Assembly (NCBI GenBank): GCA_035378845.1
Contig: DAOSUP010000011.1
Coordinates: 1-52,285, forward strand
Direction: 5' to 3'
DNA from: JAKOUL01 sp035378845
Lineage (GTDB): Bacteria > Dictyoglomota > Dictyoglomia > Dictyoglomales > Dictyoglomaceae
Length of the DNA stretch: 52,285 bases
The notes beneath the pieces are model-generated. The model was not told the origin of the DNA, ran no database searches, and worked only from the letters and a program-made list of their open reading frames with translations. How positions within the stretch are numbered: the stretch's first letter is position 1; each line of letters opens with the position of its first letter. Position numbers and translations under genes: made by a program. Positions 40,955 to 51,021 of the stretch are shown here, in pieces.

Positions 40955-42706
40955 TTAGTATACTTTTGCTCCTTCTTCAGTAAATTGAGCAGAGCAGAGT
41001 CTATAATAAAGCCCTTTCTTAGAGAGAAGCTCTTCATGATTACCTATCTCTATCACTTCTCCCTCTTTAAGGACTATTATCTTATCTGCTCTTTTTACTG
41101 TAGATAGTCTGTGAGCAATGATAAGTATGGTTCTTGTGCCAGCAAGATTATTTATTGCTTTTTGAATCTCCCTTTCAGTTTCTGTATCTACAGAAGAAGT
41201 GGCTTCATCAAGAACCAGAATAGGAGAGTCCTTTAATACTGCTCTTGCAATAGCAAGTCTTTGTTTTTGTCCACCTGAAAGCTTTACTCCCCTCTCTCCA
41301 ATGTGAGTATAATAACCATCGGGGAGCTCTTCTATAAAATCATGGGCACAAGCAATTTTTGCTGCATTTATTATCTCTTCTAATGTGGCATTTTCTTTTC
41401 CATAGGCTATATTTTCAAAGATAGTCCCATTAAAGAGAAATACATCCTGCATAACCATACTTATATTTTCTCTTAAAGATCTCAAGGTTATATCTCTTAT
41501 ATCTATATCATCAATTTTTATACTTCCTGAGTCAGGATCAAAAAATCTATTTAGAAGATACATAATAGTAGTTTTTCCTACCCCTGTAGGACCAACAAAA
41601 GCCACCATCTCTCCAGGTTTTATCTCAAAGGATATATTTTTCAAAACAGGAACCCCTGGATCATAGGAAAAATTAACATTATCAAAGGTTATTTTTCCCT
41701 TTACTCTTCCTAAATTAATAGCATTAGTTTTTTCTTTTATCTCAGGTTCTGTATCCAAAACCTCAAAAACCCTTTCTGCACCTGCCAGTGCCTGTTGTAA
41801 ATTCTCTAACACCTGACTCAAAGCAGTAACAGGCTGATAAAACATATTTAAATAAAGGATAAATCCTACAATATCCTCTACTGCTATCTTCCCATCTAAT
41901 GCCATAAGCCCTCCCACTGACATTATTATTAATGTTCCTAAGGAGCTAAGAAAACCAACAGTTGGGTGGAATACTGCACTTAACTTTAGAGCATTAAGTA
42001 GGGCATTCATATGTTTATATACTTTATCTTTTATCTTTAAATACTCTTTTTTGTAGTTATTAAAAAGCTGAATTTCACGAACTCCAGAAAGATTATCTTG
42101 AAGATCTGCATTTAAATCAGCAATAGCCCTTTGAGCCTTTCTAAATACGGGCATTATCTTTTTAGCAAAGACTGTTCCACTAAAGACAAGAAAGGGGATA
42201 GGAATTAAGGAAAGCGTAGCAAGAGTAGAATTCATTGTAAAAAGAATTACAGCAACTCCTATTAAAATAAGAATATTAGTAAAAAGGTCTGGGATTGCGT
42301 GAGCAATAAGCATCTCTAAGTTTGCAGTGTCATTGACAACCCTTGACATTAGTTGCCCTGTCTGTTTATCAACAAAATATCTAAAGTGTAATTTTTGAAG
42401 CTTATCATATACCATCATCCTAACATCAGCCACAAGATGCCATGCAGCATAATGAGATAGATAGCTTCGCAAAAATTGAAAGATTATTCCTCCAATATAA
42501 GAAAGGATAAGAATGAGAGAAAGATTCATAATACTCTGTCTTGGATTTGGAATCTTATCTAAATTAGTAATGATCCCTATAAGAGATTTTATAAGCCACG
42601 GTCCTAAGAGACCAAGCCCTGTAATTGCTAACATGCTTAGTGCAGAAAATATAAGGTATCCCCAGTATGGTTTTGCTATCTTAACAAGTCTTATTAGATA
42701 TTGCAA
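40955..42706 (-). CDS. ABC exporter, fused permease and ATPase (MsbA/LmrA type)
   Basis: A 583-residue half-transporter. Six membrane helices occupy about 1-310, with the DVRMMVYDKLQKLHFRYF segment typical of type I exporters. The ATPase domain (about 335-575) has Walker A GPTGVGKTTIM, signature KLSGGQKQRLAIARA, Walker B ILVLDEATSSVDTE, and the H-loop IAHRLSTVKRAD. It works as a homodimer or with another half; lipid or drug export is usual. The start is TTG behind GGAGGTG (42713-42719) at six bases, a convincing ribosome site. It is a single gene here. Confidence 0.92.
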   Translation of the reverse strand: MQYLIRLVKIAKPYWGYLIFSALSMLAITGLGLLGPWLIKSLIGIITNLDKIPNPRQSIMNLSLILILSYIGGIIFQFLRSYLSHYAAWHLVADVRMMVYDKLQKLHFRYFVDKQTGQLMSRVVNDTANLEMLIAHAIPDLFTNILILIGVAVILFTMNSTLATLSLIPIPFLVFSGTVFAKKIMPVFRKAQRAIADLNADLQDNLSGVREIQLFNNYKKEYLKIKDKVYKHMNALLNALKLSAVFHPTVGFLSSLGTLIIMSVGGLMALDGKIAVEDIVGFILYLNMFYQPVTALSQVLENLQQALAGAERVFEVLDTEPEIKEKTNAINLGRVKGKITFDNVNFSYDPGVPVLKNISFEIKPGEMVAFVGPTGVGKTTIMYLLNRFFDPDSGSIKIDDIDIRDITLRSLRENISMVMQDVFLFNGTIFENIAYGKENATLEEIINAAKIACAHDFIEELPDGYYTHIGERGVKLSGGQKQRLAIARAVLKDSPILVLDEATSSVDTETEREIQKAINNLAGTRTILIIAHRLSTVKRADKIIVLKEGEVIEIGNHEELLSKKGLYYRLCSAQFTEEGAKVY

Positions 42707-42799
42707 TTACAGCACCTCCAAAAATTTAGCTATAAAAGTATTTTAACTTAAAAAGATAGCAGTTGTCTACTAATAAAATTATCTTCCCTAACTTTTATA

Positions 42800-45469
42800 T
42801 TATTTTTTCTCTCCTTTTCTTTTCTCTTCTTCCCGAAGATGTGCAATAAATATTCTTGCTCTCATTTCTAAGGAGACAGTTTCAAGCATAGATGGAGATT
42901 GTTTAGAATTCCAGTCTTCTAAAATCTTTTTCTCTACCTCCTTATACCATTCTTGATCTTCTACGATTTTTACTCTGCCTAAAATACTTACTAAGACCTC
43001 CCTTATATCTTTCCACCTTCTCATAAAAAGCTCTAATAAAAATAGGAAAAGGGAAGAAATAACAAGAATATCACTAAGATCTTTCTTCTCTACATTAGGT
43101 ATAGCAAATCTTCTAAAAACCTCTGATGGTCTTTCAAGAATCTTTCCAGATGTAGCTGAAACAAGCTTTGTAGCAAGATCTTTATTAAAAGGTTTTGGTA
43201 AAAATTCTGGAGAATATCCCGAGATCCATGGAACTTTTGCTAAGATTTTATCTTTTTCTTTTACAATAAGTTGATACCTTCCTAAACTTTCTATATTAAA
43301 AATACCCTCATAGCTTCCAGGACTATTCTGATATAAATTTCCCACATATTTATTACCTTTTGAATCAACAACCTCAAATTTCAAATCTGCAAAATTAATA
43401 TAATTACCGCTTTCATCTGCATATATAGCACTAACAATTCCTTTCTTCCCCTCTTGTTTAATAGATACTTGCAATTCTGATGCTTGGTGTGGTACAGCTT
43501 TCCTTAACATCTCACTAAAAAATCGTCCCAGATCTTTCCATTTTAGCCAATCTGATCCCCAGTAAGGCTTAAGGGCAGAGGTAAAAACTATTACCTGCCC
43601 AAGTCCAAACTGCCCCTGAGAAAGTATAGGATCCCCATCAGGAGAAGACACTATGACAGGATAAGGATATTTAGAAGAAGTAAGCACATAACCAGAAAGA
43701 GGAGGAAACTCTTCTTCTTTAAGATCTTTCCCCTTTATAGGTACAAATCTTTTCTCAACAATATTAGATCTTAAAAGTGCCTTTGTTTCAGAAAGAAGGA
43801 CTTGAGGAAGATTCCTAATATCCCAGGTATAGTAGTATCTTCCATTTCCCCACTTAGCAATATCTTTCAAAAGATATGTATTAACATCTTCTCCTATACC
43901 TATGGTTGAGATGGTAATTTTATCCTTGACAAGATTTTTGACTAAACCATAAAAATCTCCCCCCTCAGTCTGTCCATCGGTAATAGCTACTATATGTTTG
44001 TTCTTTACGGGGACTTTAGTAAGACTTTCACCAGCAGAAGCTAAAGGAGGATATAAGGCAGTCCCTCCCCCAGGCTCTATCCTTGAGATAAGAGATGCAA
44101 CCTTATCCTTATCTGTAAGAGGAGAGAGAGGTACTATCCACTGATAAGAATGATCAAAGGCAACAAGTCCAAAATAATCATCTTCCTCTAAAAGATCTAC
44201 CACAAGCTGGGCAGATTCTTTTGCAAGCTCAATTTTCATCTCTCCAGAAGAATAACTTCCCATACTTCCCGATGCATCAAGTACAATAACAATTGCTACA
44301 TTTGTCTTCTTAAGAATCTGATCTGGTTTTAATGTAACAGGAAGTATATCTTCTAAAGGAGTACCTTGATAATTCCCAGCAGATAAACTTTTATCTCCTC
44401 CAAGGACAAGAAGTACTCCTCCCTTATCTACCACATAATTTCTGATATTTTCCATTTTATCTATGGAAAGAGCAGCTGCAGATACATTATCCAAAACTAC
44501 CACCTGATAAGAAGTAAGATTTGACAAAAGATTATAAGGGCTATTATCAAAAACTATATCCCAACCTTGGGTTTCTAAAGAGTTTGCAAATGTATTTGAA
44601 AAATCCTTTCCTGTAAGATATAAAACCTTAGGCTTTCCTTGAATATACACATAAGAAGAGAGAGAATTATTCTCTTTATAAGTATCATCATAAGATAAAA
44701 GCTCTACTTCTATATCTTTCAAACCAGGACTTTTTGCTTTTAAGGAGAGAGAGATTACAGTCTCCCCATTAAGATTCTTTAAATCATAATCAAAACTTAC
44801 TCCATCAAAAATAACCTTCATCTTTGCTTCTTCAATGCCATAACTCTCTATTCTCACAGTTACAGGAAACTCCTGACCAAGATGCACCATATCAGGATTT
44901 TGAATCTTTTCAATACTTATCTCTTTATAAAATGAAAGTTTTAGTGGGTATACATCTACTTGAACCTTTTCCTTTTGTAATGTAGGCAACAAATTGAGAA
45001 TATTCCCAGTATTTTCCTGAAGGTCACTTAAAATTACTAATCTTACTGGATTATCCTTCTCTTTTAAAGAAGTAGCATATTTTACAGCATCTTCAATATT
45101 AGTAAAATATGGATTCCTAATATTTGAGATCCTTGAAAGATCAATATTTTCTGAAAGATCCTGTTCCACATTTATATCTCCTGCAAAGGAGATTAAACCC
45201 ACTCTATCATGCTCTTTCTTCTCCTTTGTAGCATCTCTCATAAAATTGATGGCTCTCTCTTTTTCCCATAAAGGAACACTTGCAGATTGATCTAAAAGAA
45301 AAATTGCATCAGTCTTATCAGAGAAGGAGACTGCATAAAATCCTGAGATAGCTAAAATAAGACATAGCATCTGAAGAGATCTTATCAGAGCTCTTTTCTT
45401 GAATTTCCTCAGTAGAAGAAATATAAAGACTAAAAGGATAAGAAATAAAGGTCTCTCAAAACCTATCAT
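42800..45469 (-). CDS. Membrane protein with two VWA-like domains and a glutamine-amidotransferase-like domain (BatB-like)
   Basis: About 889 residues. I start at the ATG at 45467-45469 because it overlaps the previous stop as ATGA; an upstream ATG at 45479-45481 lies against its only possible ribosome site. Two N-terminal membrane helices precede a first VWA-like region (DAIFLLDQSASVP, degenerate MIDAS). A class I amidotransferase-like segment follows (PKVLYLTGKD, VVVLDNVSAA). A second VWA domain has an intact MIDAS start VIVLDASGSMGS. A C-terminal helix (LVISSLFLFLLELFM) and a cytoplasmic tail close it. It is the last gene of the MoxR operon and probably forms an extracytoplasmic complex with its neighbour. 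Confidence 0.8.
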   Translation of the reverse strand: MIGFERPLFLILLVFIFLLLRKFKKRALIRSLQMLCLILAISGFYAVSFSDKTDAIFLLDQSASVPLWEKERAINFMRDATKEKKEHDRVGLISFAGDINVEQDLSENIDLSRISNIRNPYFTNIEDAVKYATSLKEKDNPVRLVILSDLQENTGNILNLLPTLQKEKVQVDVYPLKLSFYKEISIEKIQNPDMVHLGQEFPVTVRIESYGIEEAKMKVIFDGVSFDYDLKNLNGETVISLSLKAKSPGLKDIEVELLSYDDTYKENNSLSSYVYIQGKPKVLYLTGKDFSNTFANSLETQGWDIVFDNSPYNLLSNLTSYQVVVLDNVSAAALSIDKMENIRNYVVDKGGVLLVLGGDKSLSAGNYQGTPLEDILPVTLKPDQILKKTNVAIVIVLDASGSMGSYSSGEMKIELAKESAQLVVDLLEEDDYFGLVAFDHSYQWIVPLSPLTDKDKVASLISRIEPGGGTALYPPLASAGESLTKVPVKNKHIVAITDGQTEGGDFYGLVKNLVKDKITISTIGIGEDVNTYLLKDIAKWGNGRYYYTWDIRNLPQVLLSETKALLRSNIVEKRFVPIKGKDLKEEEFPPLSGYVLTSSKYPYPVIVSSPDGDPILSQGQFGLGQVIVFTSALKPYWGSDWLKWKDLGRFFSEMLRKAVPHQASELQVSIKQEGKKGIVSAIYADESGNYINFADLKFEVVDSKGNKYVGNLYQNSPGSYEGIFNIESLGRYQLIVKEKDKILAKVPWISGYSPEFLPKPFNKDLATKLVSATSGKILERPSEVFRRFAIPNVEKKDLSDILVISSLFLFLLELFMRRWKDIREVLVSILGRVKIVEDQEWYKEVEKKILEDWNSKQSPSMLETVSLEMRARIFIAHLREEEKRKGEKK

Positions 45470-47160
45470 GAAATTAACCATCCTCTTAAAAAGATAACGG
45501 CTTCAAAAGAAAATAATAATAAAGCCAGAATGAGAAAGAGAGATGAAAGTTGTATACTAACAAACCCTGTCTCTTTCTTTACTTCTTTTTTGCTTTCAAA
45601 AGTAAACTTAGGAGCTATATCAGATTCTTTTTGGGAAAAGATATTTACTGCAAATATTTTATCTTTACCTTCCATATTTATCTCATAAAAACCAGGAGAT
45701 ATAGCATCAACACTTTCATCTCCACACTTTTTTTGAGGATCATAGGATAAATAGTATCTTACAAGGTTATACATAAAAATAGGGAAAGAATCATGGTAAA
45801 TCCAAGAGGTGGAATAAAGATCAAAGCAAAATACTAATCCCTTTGCTCCATTTTGTTCATAGAGAAAGACCATAGGTCCTTTATCCGTATAAATAAGAGG
45901 CTTTAAACTACGATCTTCAAAAATAAATCCCCTATCTATCTTTACATAGTAAGGCTGAACAAATTTCATTATAGGATGCTCTTCCCAGCTAAGCATCTTT
46001 ATATCTCTTACCTCTTCTAAATTGGTTCTATCAAGCTCCGGATATCCTCCAATAAAAAGATAGTTCCCTGAAGGCACCGTATAAGGAATGAGCTGATCAA
46101 ATACAACAAAATCATAATTCTTAAGATCTTCTGTAAAGATATTATTTTTCACATCCACCTTAGAAAGAGGAATAGCCCTTAGAGCCTTCTCTAAGAATGG
46201 ATTCCCCAGGGTAACTAAAAGAATCTTAGGAGAAAAAGAATTTACATAGAAAAAAGCCCTATTATCTTCTAAAAGGGTATCATTTATATTTAACAAGGCC
46301 TCAATCTTTCCTGAAATAGTAGGAAGATCTAAAACAATACTTTTAATCTCCTGGGCTTTAAGCTCTATATTTACAGACCCTATCTCTTTACCCTGATTTA
46401 GAATTTTAATTGGAAATTTTTTATAAAGATCCGAGAAATTTCCAACTTTTAGGAAAACCTGAATTACCTTTTCATTCTTCTGAAATACTTTCCCATCAAT
46501 AATTCCCACATTATCTTTACTCTTTCCTATTACATGGACATGATAATCATTAATGGTTCCTTGAGGTATATCTATATGAAAGGATCCATCAGTAAATATA
46601 TGAATCTCTTTCTCCATACCTTGATAAAGTCCCTCACAGAGTTTGACAGTAGCATTTAAATCTCCTTCTCCATAAAAAAGCTTCTCCTCTCTAATAGCTC
46701 TTTCCACATCTCCTGTAGAATTTGAAGAGAGAACTAAAGAAGGTTTTCCCTTAGATACCACATATGTAATCTTTCTTCTATGGGAACTATTTAATAAATC
46801 TATAGCCTCCAATTTTGCCTTTTCAAATCTTGATGGAGATATATCCCGAGATGCCATACTTCCTGATGAGTCCAAGATTATAACTAATGGTTTAGAGGAT
46901 ACGCCTGAAAAGGTTATCTCAGGTTTTGAAAGAGCAAGAACTATAAAAAATACTATTAAAAGCTGGATAAAGAGAAGTATATTCTTGGGAAGCTTTTTAA
47001 ACCATCTTCCCATAGGCTCTTCTCTCAATACCTTCTCCCACATAAGAAGACTTGGGACTTTTAAATTAAATTTTTTAGGTTTAATAAGATAGAGAATAAC
47101 CACTATTAAGCCTAAAAGGGAGAGAAAAAGAAAAGATGGATTTAAAAACCTAAAGCTCAC
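45466..47160 (-). CDS. BatA-like membrane protein with VWA domain
   Basis: A 564-residue protein. I start at the GTG at 47158-47160, which overlaps the DUF58 stop (GTGA); it gives MSFRFLNPSFLFLSLLGLIV, the typical BatA N-terminus. A TTG nine bases upstream is the alternative. A second membrane helix (ILLFIQLLIVFFIVLALSKP) precedes a VWA domain with IILDSSGSMASRD as its metal site. A long beta-rich external region and a C-terminal helix (SLFLILALLLFSFEAVIFL) follow. In Bat operons such proteins sit in the membrane beside MoxR and DUF58 proteins and have been linked to stress tolerance. Confidence 0.85.
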   Translation of the reverse strand: MSFRFLNPSFLFLSLLGLIVVILYLIKPKKFNLKVPSLLMWEKVLREEPMGRWFKKLPKNILLFIQLLIVFFIVLALSKPEITFSGVSSKPLVIILDSSGSMASRDISPSRFEKAKLEAIDLLNSSHRRKITYVVSKGKPSLVLSSNSTGDVERAIREEKLFYGEGDLNATVKLCEGLYQGMEKEIHIFTDGSFHIDIPQGTINDYHVHVIGKSKDNVGIIDGKVFQKNEKVIQVFLKVGNFSDLYKKFPIKILNQGKEIGSVNIELKAQEIKSIVLDLPTISGKIEALLNINDTLLEDNRAFFYVNSFSPKILLVTLGNPFLEKALRAIPLSKVDVKNNIFTEDLKNYDFVVFDQLIPYTVPSGNYLFIGGYPELDRTNLEEVRDIKMLSWEEHPIMKFVQPYYVKIDRGFIFEDRSLKPLIYTDKGPMVFLYEQNGAKGLVFCFDLYSTSWIYHDSFPIFMYNLVRYYLSYDPQKKCGDESVDAISPGFYEINMEGKDKIFAVNIFSQKESDIAPKFTFESKKEVKKETGFVSIQLSSLFLILALLLFSFEAVIFLRGWLIS

Positions 47161-48035
47161 CTTACCCAACCACCTACCCTAAGATATTTGAGAAGAAGAT
47201 CTTCTACTGGAATAGTAGTAACACTTCTCATATATTCTACTTGATAGGAGAAGGAAAAATTCTCTATATCATCTAAAAATTTCTCCAATGTTTTCCTATA
47301 TTTCTCAAGCATATAATCATCTAAAAGAATCTCCATTTTCTCGTTGGTCTCACTATCTATTAAACAAAGATTCCCTTTAAAACCTGGGGAAATTTCTTCT
47401 TCAGAGATCACATGTGCTAAATAAACGGAGAATTTTTTGTGTTTTGCAAAAAGAATTCCATCTTTATAACCAAAAGGAGAAAGGAAATCTGAGATGATAA
47501 TTATTATCCCCTTTCTTTTTAGGGAGGATAAATAATTCTTTATAGCATTATTCATATCTGTAATACCATCAGGCTTTATGGTATTCAAAAGTTTTAAAAG
47601 CTCAAATATATTCCCTTTTTTCCTCTCTAAGGGAAATATCTCTTTTATTCCATCTTGAAAATAGGCAAAATTCACCTTTTCCCATGAAGAGATGCCAAGA
47701 TATGCAAAAGCTAAAGCCATCTGTTTTCCATAAAAAATCTTTGATGGACTACCAAAACCCATAGAAGAAGAAGTATCAAGAAGGATATGAATATCTAGCT
47801 CTTCTTCTTCCTCAAAAAGCTTAATCAAAAATTTTTCAAACCGAGCATATATATTCCAATCTATATAACGAATCTCATCTCCCACCTGATAAGACCTATA
47901 ATCAGAAAATTCGCTCCCTTTTCCCATCTTAGGGCTTTCTCTTTCCCCAAGATATCCTAAGTTCTTGAGTTTCTTTACTACAAGTCTCAATCTTTCAAGT
48001 TTTTCTAAGAAATCTACATCAAGTTCCTCTTTCAT
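47157..48035 (-). CDS. DUF58 domain protein
   Basis: A 292-residue cytoplasmic protein with the DUF58 signature: KMGKGSEFSDYRSYQVGDEI, then RYIDWNIYARFEKFLIKLFE. A VWA-like ILLDTSSSMGFG and IIIISDFLSPFGYKDG follow. It is of the short form without membrane helices. DUF58 proteins accompany MoxR ATPases and are thought to act as their substrate adaptors. Its start overlaps the MoxR stop by one base (TAATG), and its stop overlaps the BatA-like start. Confidence 0.9.
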   Translation of the reverse strand: MKEELDVDFLEKLERLRLVVKKLKNLGYLGERESPKMGKGSEFSDYRSYQVGDEIRYIDWNIYARFEKFLIKLFEEEEELDIHILLDTSSSMGFGSPSKIFYGKQMALAFAYLGISSWEKVNFAYFQDGIKEIFPLERKKGNIFELLKLLNTIKPDGITDMNNAIKNYLSSLKRKGIIIIISDFLSPFGYKDGILFAKHKKFSVYLAHVISEEEISPGFKGNLCLIDSETNEKMEILLDDYMLEKYRKTLEKFLDDIENFSFSYQVEYMRSVTTIPVEDLLLKYLRVGGWVR

Positions 48036-49012
48036 TAAACTTCAGGCACCTTCTCTAAAATATCTTTTAAGACCTCATCAGGGGATATCCCCTCTGCTTC
48101 TCCCTCAAAACTTAATATGATTCGGTGACGTAGAGCAGGAAACGCTACATTTCTTATATCCTTAAAACTTACATTACTCCTTCCTTCAAAAAGAGAAAGA
48201 GCCTTTGCTCCTAAGATGAGAGCTTGAGCTCCTCTGGGACTTGCCCCATATTTCACATATTTTTTTACCTTCTCGGTAGCAAAGTCTGTCTCTGGATGAG
48301 TAGCAAGGACTATTCTTACTGCATAATCTTTTACTACCTGAGATACAGGTACACTTCTTACTATCTTCTTTAACTCTTCTATAGTTCTACCATCTGCCAC
48401 TTTACTAACTGTAGGCATCTCTATATTTGTAGTTCTTTCAATGATCTCTAAAAGTTCTTCTTTCCCAGGATAAGCAAGGATAAGTTTAAAGAAGAATCTA
48501 TCAAGCTCTGCTTCTGGAAGAGGATAAGTACCTTCCATCTCTATAGGATTTTGAGTAGCAAGCACAAAAAATGGCTTTGGCAAAGGGTAAACTTTACCAC
48601 TACTGGTTACATTTCCCTCCTGCATTGCTTCCAAAAGAGCAGACTGAGTCTTAGGAGTTGCTCTATTTATCTCATCTGCTAAAATAATATTGGCAAATAT
48701 AGGTCCTTCTTGAAACTTAAAATGTTTTCTACCCTCTTCATCTTCTAAAATAATATTTGTACCAGTAATATCTGCAGGCATAAGATCTGGGGTAAACTGG
48801 ACTCTTGAGAATTTAAGATCTATTATCTCGCTCAGGGTCTTTACAATAAGAGTCTTTCCTATACCTGGCACTCCCTCTAAAAGTACATGCCCTCCTGAAA
48901 AAAGGGATATTAATATTAAATCTATTATTTCATCATATCCTACTATTACTTTAGCAATCTCTCCTCTTATTTTTCCAATTACATCGGTAAAATCTTCTAA
49001 GGATAAAGCCAA
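48035..49012 (-). CDS. MoxR family AAA+ ATPase
   Basis: A 325-residue AAA+ protein. Walker A is EGVPGIGKT (47-54), Walker B is IILADEINRATPKTQSALL, sensor 1 is in FVLATQNPIEMEGTYPLPEA, and the arginine finger region is LDRFFFKLIL. The C-terminal lid has YGASPRGAQALILGAKA. MoxR proteins act as chaperones that mature or activate VWA-containing partners, here the two proteins downstream. The TTG start is backed by AAAGGAGG about nine bases upstream, so no upstream ATG is needed. Confidence 0.93.
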   Translation of the reverse strand: MALSLEDFTDVIGKIRGEIAKVIVGYDEIIDLILISLFSGGHVLLEGVPGIGKTLIVKTLSEIIDLKFSRVQFTPDLMPADITGTNIILEDEEGRKHFKFQEGPIFANIILADEINRATPKTQSALLEAMQEGNVTSSGKVYPLPKPFFVLATQNPIEMEGTYPLPEAELDRFFFKLILAYPGKEELLEIIERTTNIEMPTVSKVADGRTIEELKKIVRSVPVSQVVKDYAVRIVLATHPETDFATEKVKKYVKYGASPRGAQALILGAKALSLFEGRSNVSFKDIRNVAFPALRHRIILSFEGEAEGISPDEVLKDILEKVPEV

Positions 49013-49026
49013 AATAAAAACCTCCT

Positions 49027-50160
49027 TTACTGAGAAAAATATATTTTTAAAATATCTTGGAACTCTTGGGGAAGAATCCTAGAAGCTACAGGATTTTCTT
49101 CTTGATATTGAGGGCTTACACTTACTGAGTCTCCTACAGTTTTTCTTTCCCCTGTTAAAGTAGGAGCTTGGAAAAGATAGTTCTTCCCTTTTTCTTCCTC
49201 TTGAGGAGATGGGACAGATACATTTTCTCCAGAGAAAACCTTTCTTTCAGATTCCTTCTCTCCAAGCTTAGTATTTCTCTCCTCAGTCCCAGGAAGAGAG
49301 CTTGAAGCGTCTTTTTTATCCACAACCTTACCTCCAGGGATAGGAGCTTGTGTCATTCTTTCTTGCTGCGATTGGGCAGGCATATTTTCAGTGCCTGCAG
49401 TTTGTCCTTCCTCTTTTTCCCCTTGTGAAGAGCTACCTTCCTCCATAGAAGGAGAGACTTCTGAAGCTACTGATCCTAAGGAAGGCATATTATTGGAACT
49501 ACCTATGCTACTTTTTTCATTTCCTTCCTTTTGAGCAGTACTTTCTTCCTTCTTTTCTTCTGTTTTCTGGCTCTCCTTTTGGCTCTCATTAGATTTTGCA
49601 TTATTTTTATCAAAGTCCCATTGAGATAAAAATTCTTCCAAGGATTTTGGGGTCTCAAAACTTTCTACCTTCTCTTTATTGAAATCTTCCTGTGATACTT
49701 GCTGTTTTTTAACTCCTTCGCCTTCTAAAACATTGTCAGACAGACGAGCTTTCTTCTCTAATAGAGAGTTCTTTTGCTCGTTATATGCCTTTTCATTCCC
49801 TTCAGGACTAAGAGCAGATACCAGATTTTTAGGAGGAGAAACAATAAGATTTAAAGCTAAAAGAATTAGGGTAAGAAAAGCCAGACTTTTTAAAAGCTTT
49901 GAAGGTTTAAAAGGATAAGCCTTCCTAAGATCAATATATCTAATTCTTTCTTCAAGATCTTCCTTAAGTCTTTCTATAAGACCATAAGGATCTTGATGCT
50001 CTTTATATTCCCAAAAAGTGATGAGTCTTTCTTCCAATGAAAAATGCCTATCAGCTTTTACTATAACCTCTAAATCCTCGGGCTTTTTCTTTTTTAAAAG
50101 ATATAGCATAAAGATAGGTAAAGGTAGAAGTAAGAAAAATACACTGAAACTGAAAGACAA
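49027..50160 (-). CDS. Membrane protein with long low-complexity Ser/Glu/Gln/Pro region, unknown
   Basis: About 377 residues; I recognise no family. An N-terminal membrane helix (FFLLLPLPIFMLYLLKKKK) is followed by a charged cytoplasmic-type segment. A second helix (LAFLTLILLALNLIVSPPK, about 88-108) leads to more than 220 residues of disordered-looking sequence rich in E, S, K, Q and P. A short C-terminal block ends in LPQEFQDILKIYFSQ. The start is doubtful: the TTG at 50160 follows an in-frame stop by four codons and has no ribosome site; the first ATG would cut off half the first helix. It may be the tether or disordered partner of the MoxR complex. That is inference. Confidence 0.65.
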   Translation of the reverse strand: MSFSFSVFFLLLPLPIFMLYLLKKKKPEDLEVIVKADRHFSLEERLITFWEYKEHQDPYGLIERLKEDLEERIRYIDLRKAYPFKPSKLLKSLAFLTLILLALNLIVSPPKNLVSALSPEGNEKAYNEQKNSLLEKKARLSDNVLEGEGVKKQQVSQEDFNKEKVESFETPKSLEEFLSQWDFDKNNAKSNESQKESQKTEEKKEESTAQKEGNEKSSIGSSNNMPSLGSVASEVSPSMEEGSSSQGEKEEGQTAGTENMPAQSQQERMTQAPIPGGKVVDKKDASSSLPGTEERNTKLGEKESERKVFSGENVSVPSPQEEEKGKNYLFQAPTLTGERKTVGDSVSVSPQYQEENPVASRILPQEFQDILKIYFSQ

Positions 50161-50274
50161 AATTTTAAAAATTAAAAAAAGATCAAAAGTTGCAATTAGA
50201 GAAGTAAAAAATCCTTCTATTAAGTAATAATTATTTACTTTTTTTAAGAGTCTTCCGATATTCTCAAAAAAACA

Positions 50275-51021
50275 TTATTCTTTATCATCTCCCTTATAAT
50301 ATTTTAACCTTTTCTGAGCTATTAGTATAGAGACTAAAAAAATAAGTAAATAAAAGAAAATAATGATAGGAAGGTGAATCTTAGGGTTAAACACCACCTT
50401 TACATAAAGTATGTTTTCTGCTTTTACAAGCCAGAGGATATTATTGAGGGGAAAGAAAAAAGAAGTCTTAGGAAAAAGAAATGGAAAGAGAATAAAGAAG
50501 ACATAAGTACTCCAATGAAGAAACCAACTTAAAGAAGGATTTTGGAGTGTAGACCAAAGTATTCCCAACCCTAATACAGGAATAGCGTCCAAAAGCAGCA
50601 TAAGGTAAAGATAGAGAATCCTAAGAAGAGAGTAAGGAAAGCTAAAATTTATAAGAAGATTAAAGGGTAAAAGAAGAATAAGTAAAAAACAAAGATAAAA
50701 GAGTATAGAAAGAGCTCTACCTATAACTATTTCAAAAGTAGAAAAGGATGAATATTTAGCTAAATTTATTATTTTAAATTCCTTCTCAGAAAGAAGATTT
50801 CCTGAGGATATTACCGAGGTAAGATAAAGAAGAAAGAGAAAATGAAGGATAGCAAATATGAGGAAAAGATCAGGCACTGAATATCTATTTAAATCCAAAG
50901 TTTGAGATGGCCAAAATACAAAGGATAATAGGACAATGAAAAAATAGTATGTAAATTCAATCCTTAAATATTTAGGATCCTTTATCTTGGCTCTGAAATC
51001 CACAAGCCACCAAATCTTCAT
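50275..51021 (-). CDS. Polytopic membrane protein, ABC-2 permease-like
   Basis: A 248-residue protein with six hydrophobic segments: YFFIVLLSFVFW, LFLIFAILHFLFLLYL, LSILFYLCFLLILLLPFN, LYLYLMLLLDAIPVLGLGIL, STYVFFILFPFLF, and a last IIIFFYLLIFLVSILIA. GNLLSEKEFKIINLAKYSSFS between helices 2 and 3 resembles the cytoplasmic loop of ABC-2 permeases. No ATPase gene is within the window on this side. The ATGA overlap with the previous gene indicates coupling. Family placement is tentative. Confidence 0.65.
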   Translation of the reverse strand: MKIWWLVDFRAKIKDPKYLRIEFTYYFFIVLLSFVFWPSQTLDLNRYSVPDLFLIFAILHFLFLLYLTSVISSGNLLSEKEFKIINLAKYSSFSTFEIVIGRALSILFYLCFLLILLLPFNLLINFSFPYSLLRILYLYLMLLLDAIPVLGLGILWSTLQNPSLSWFLHWSTYVFFILFPFLFPKTSFFFPLNNILWLVKAENILYVKVVFNPKIHLPIIIFFYLLIFLVSILIAQKRLKYYKGDDKE

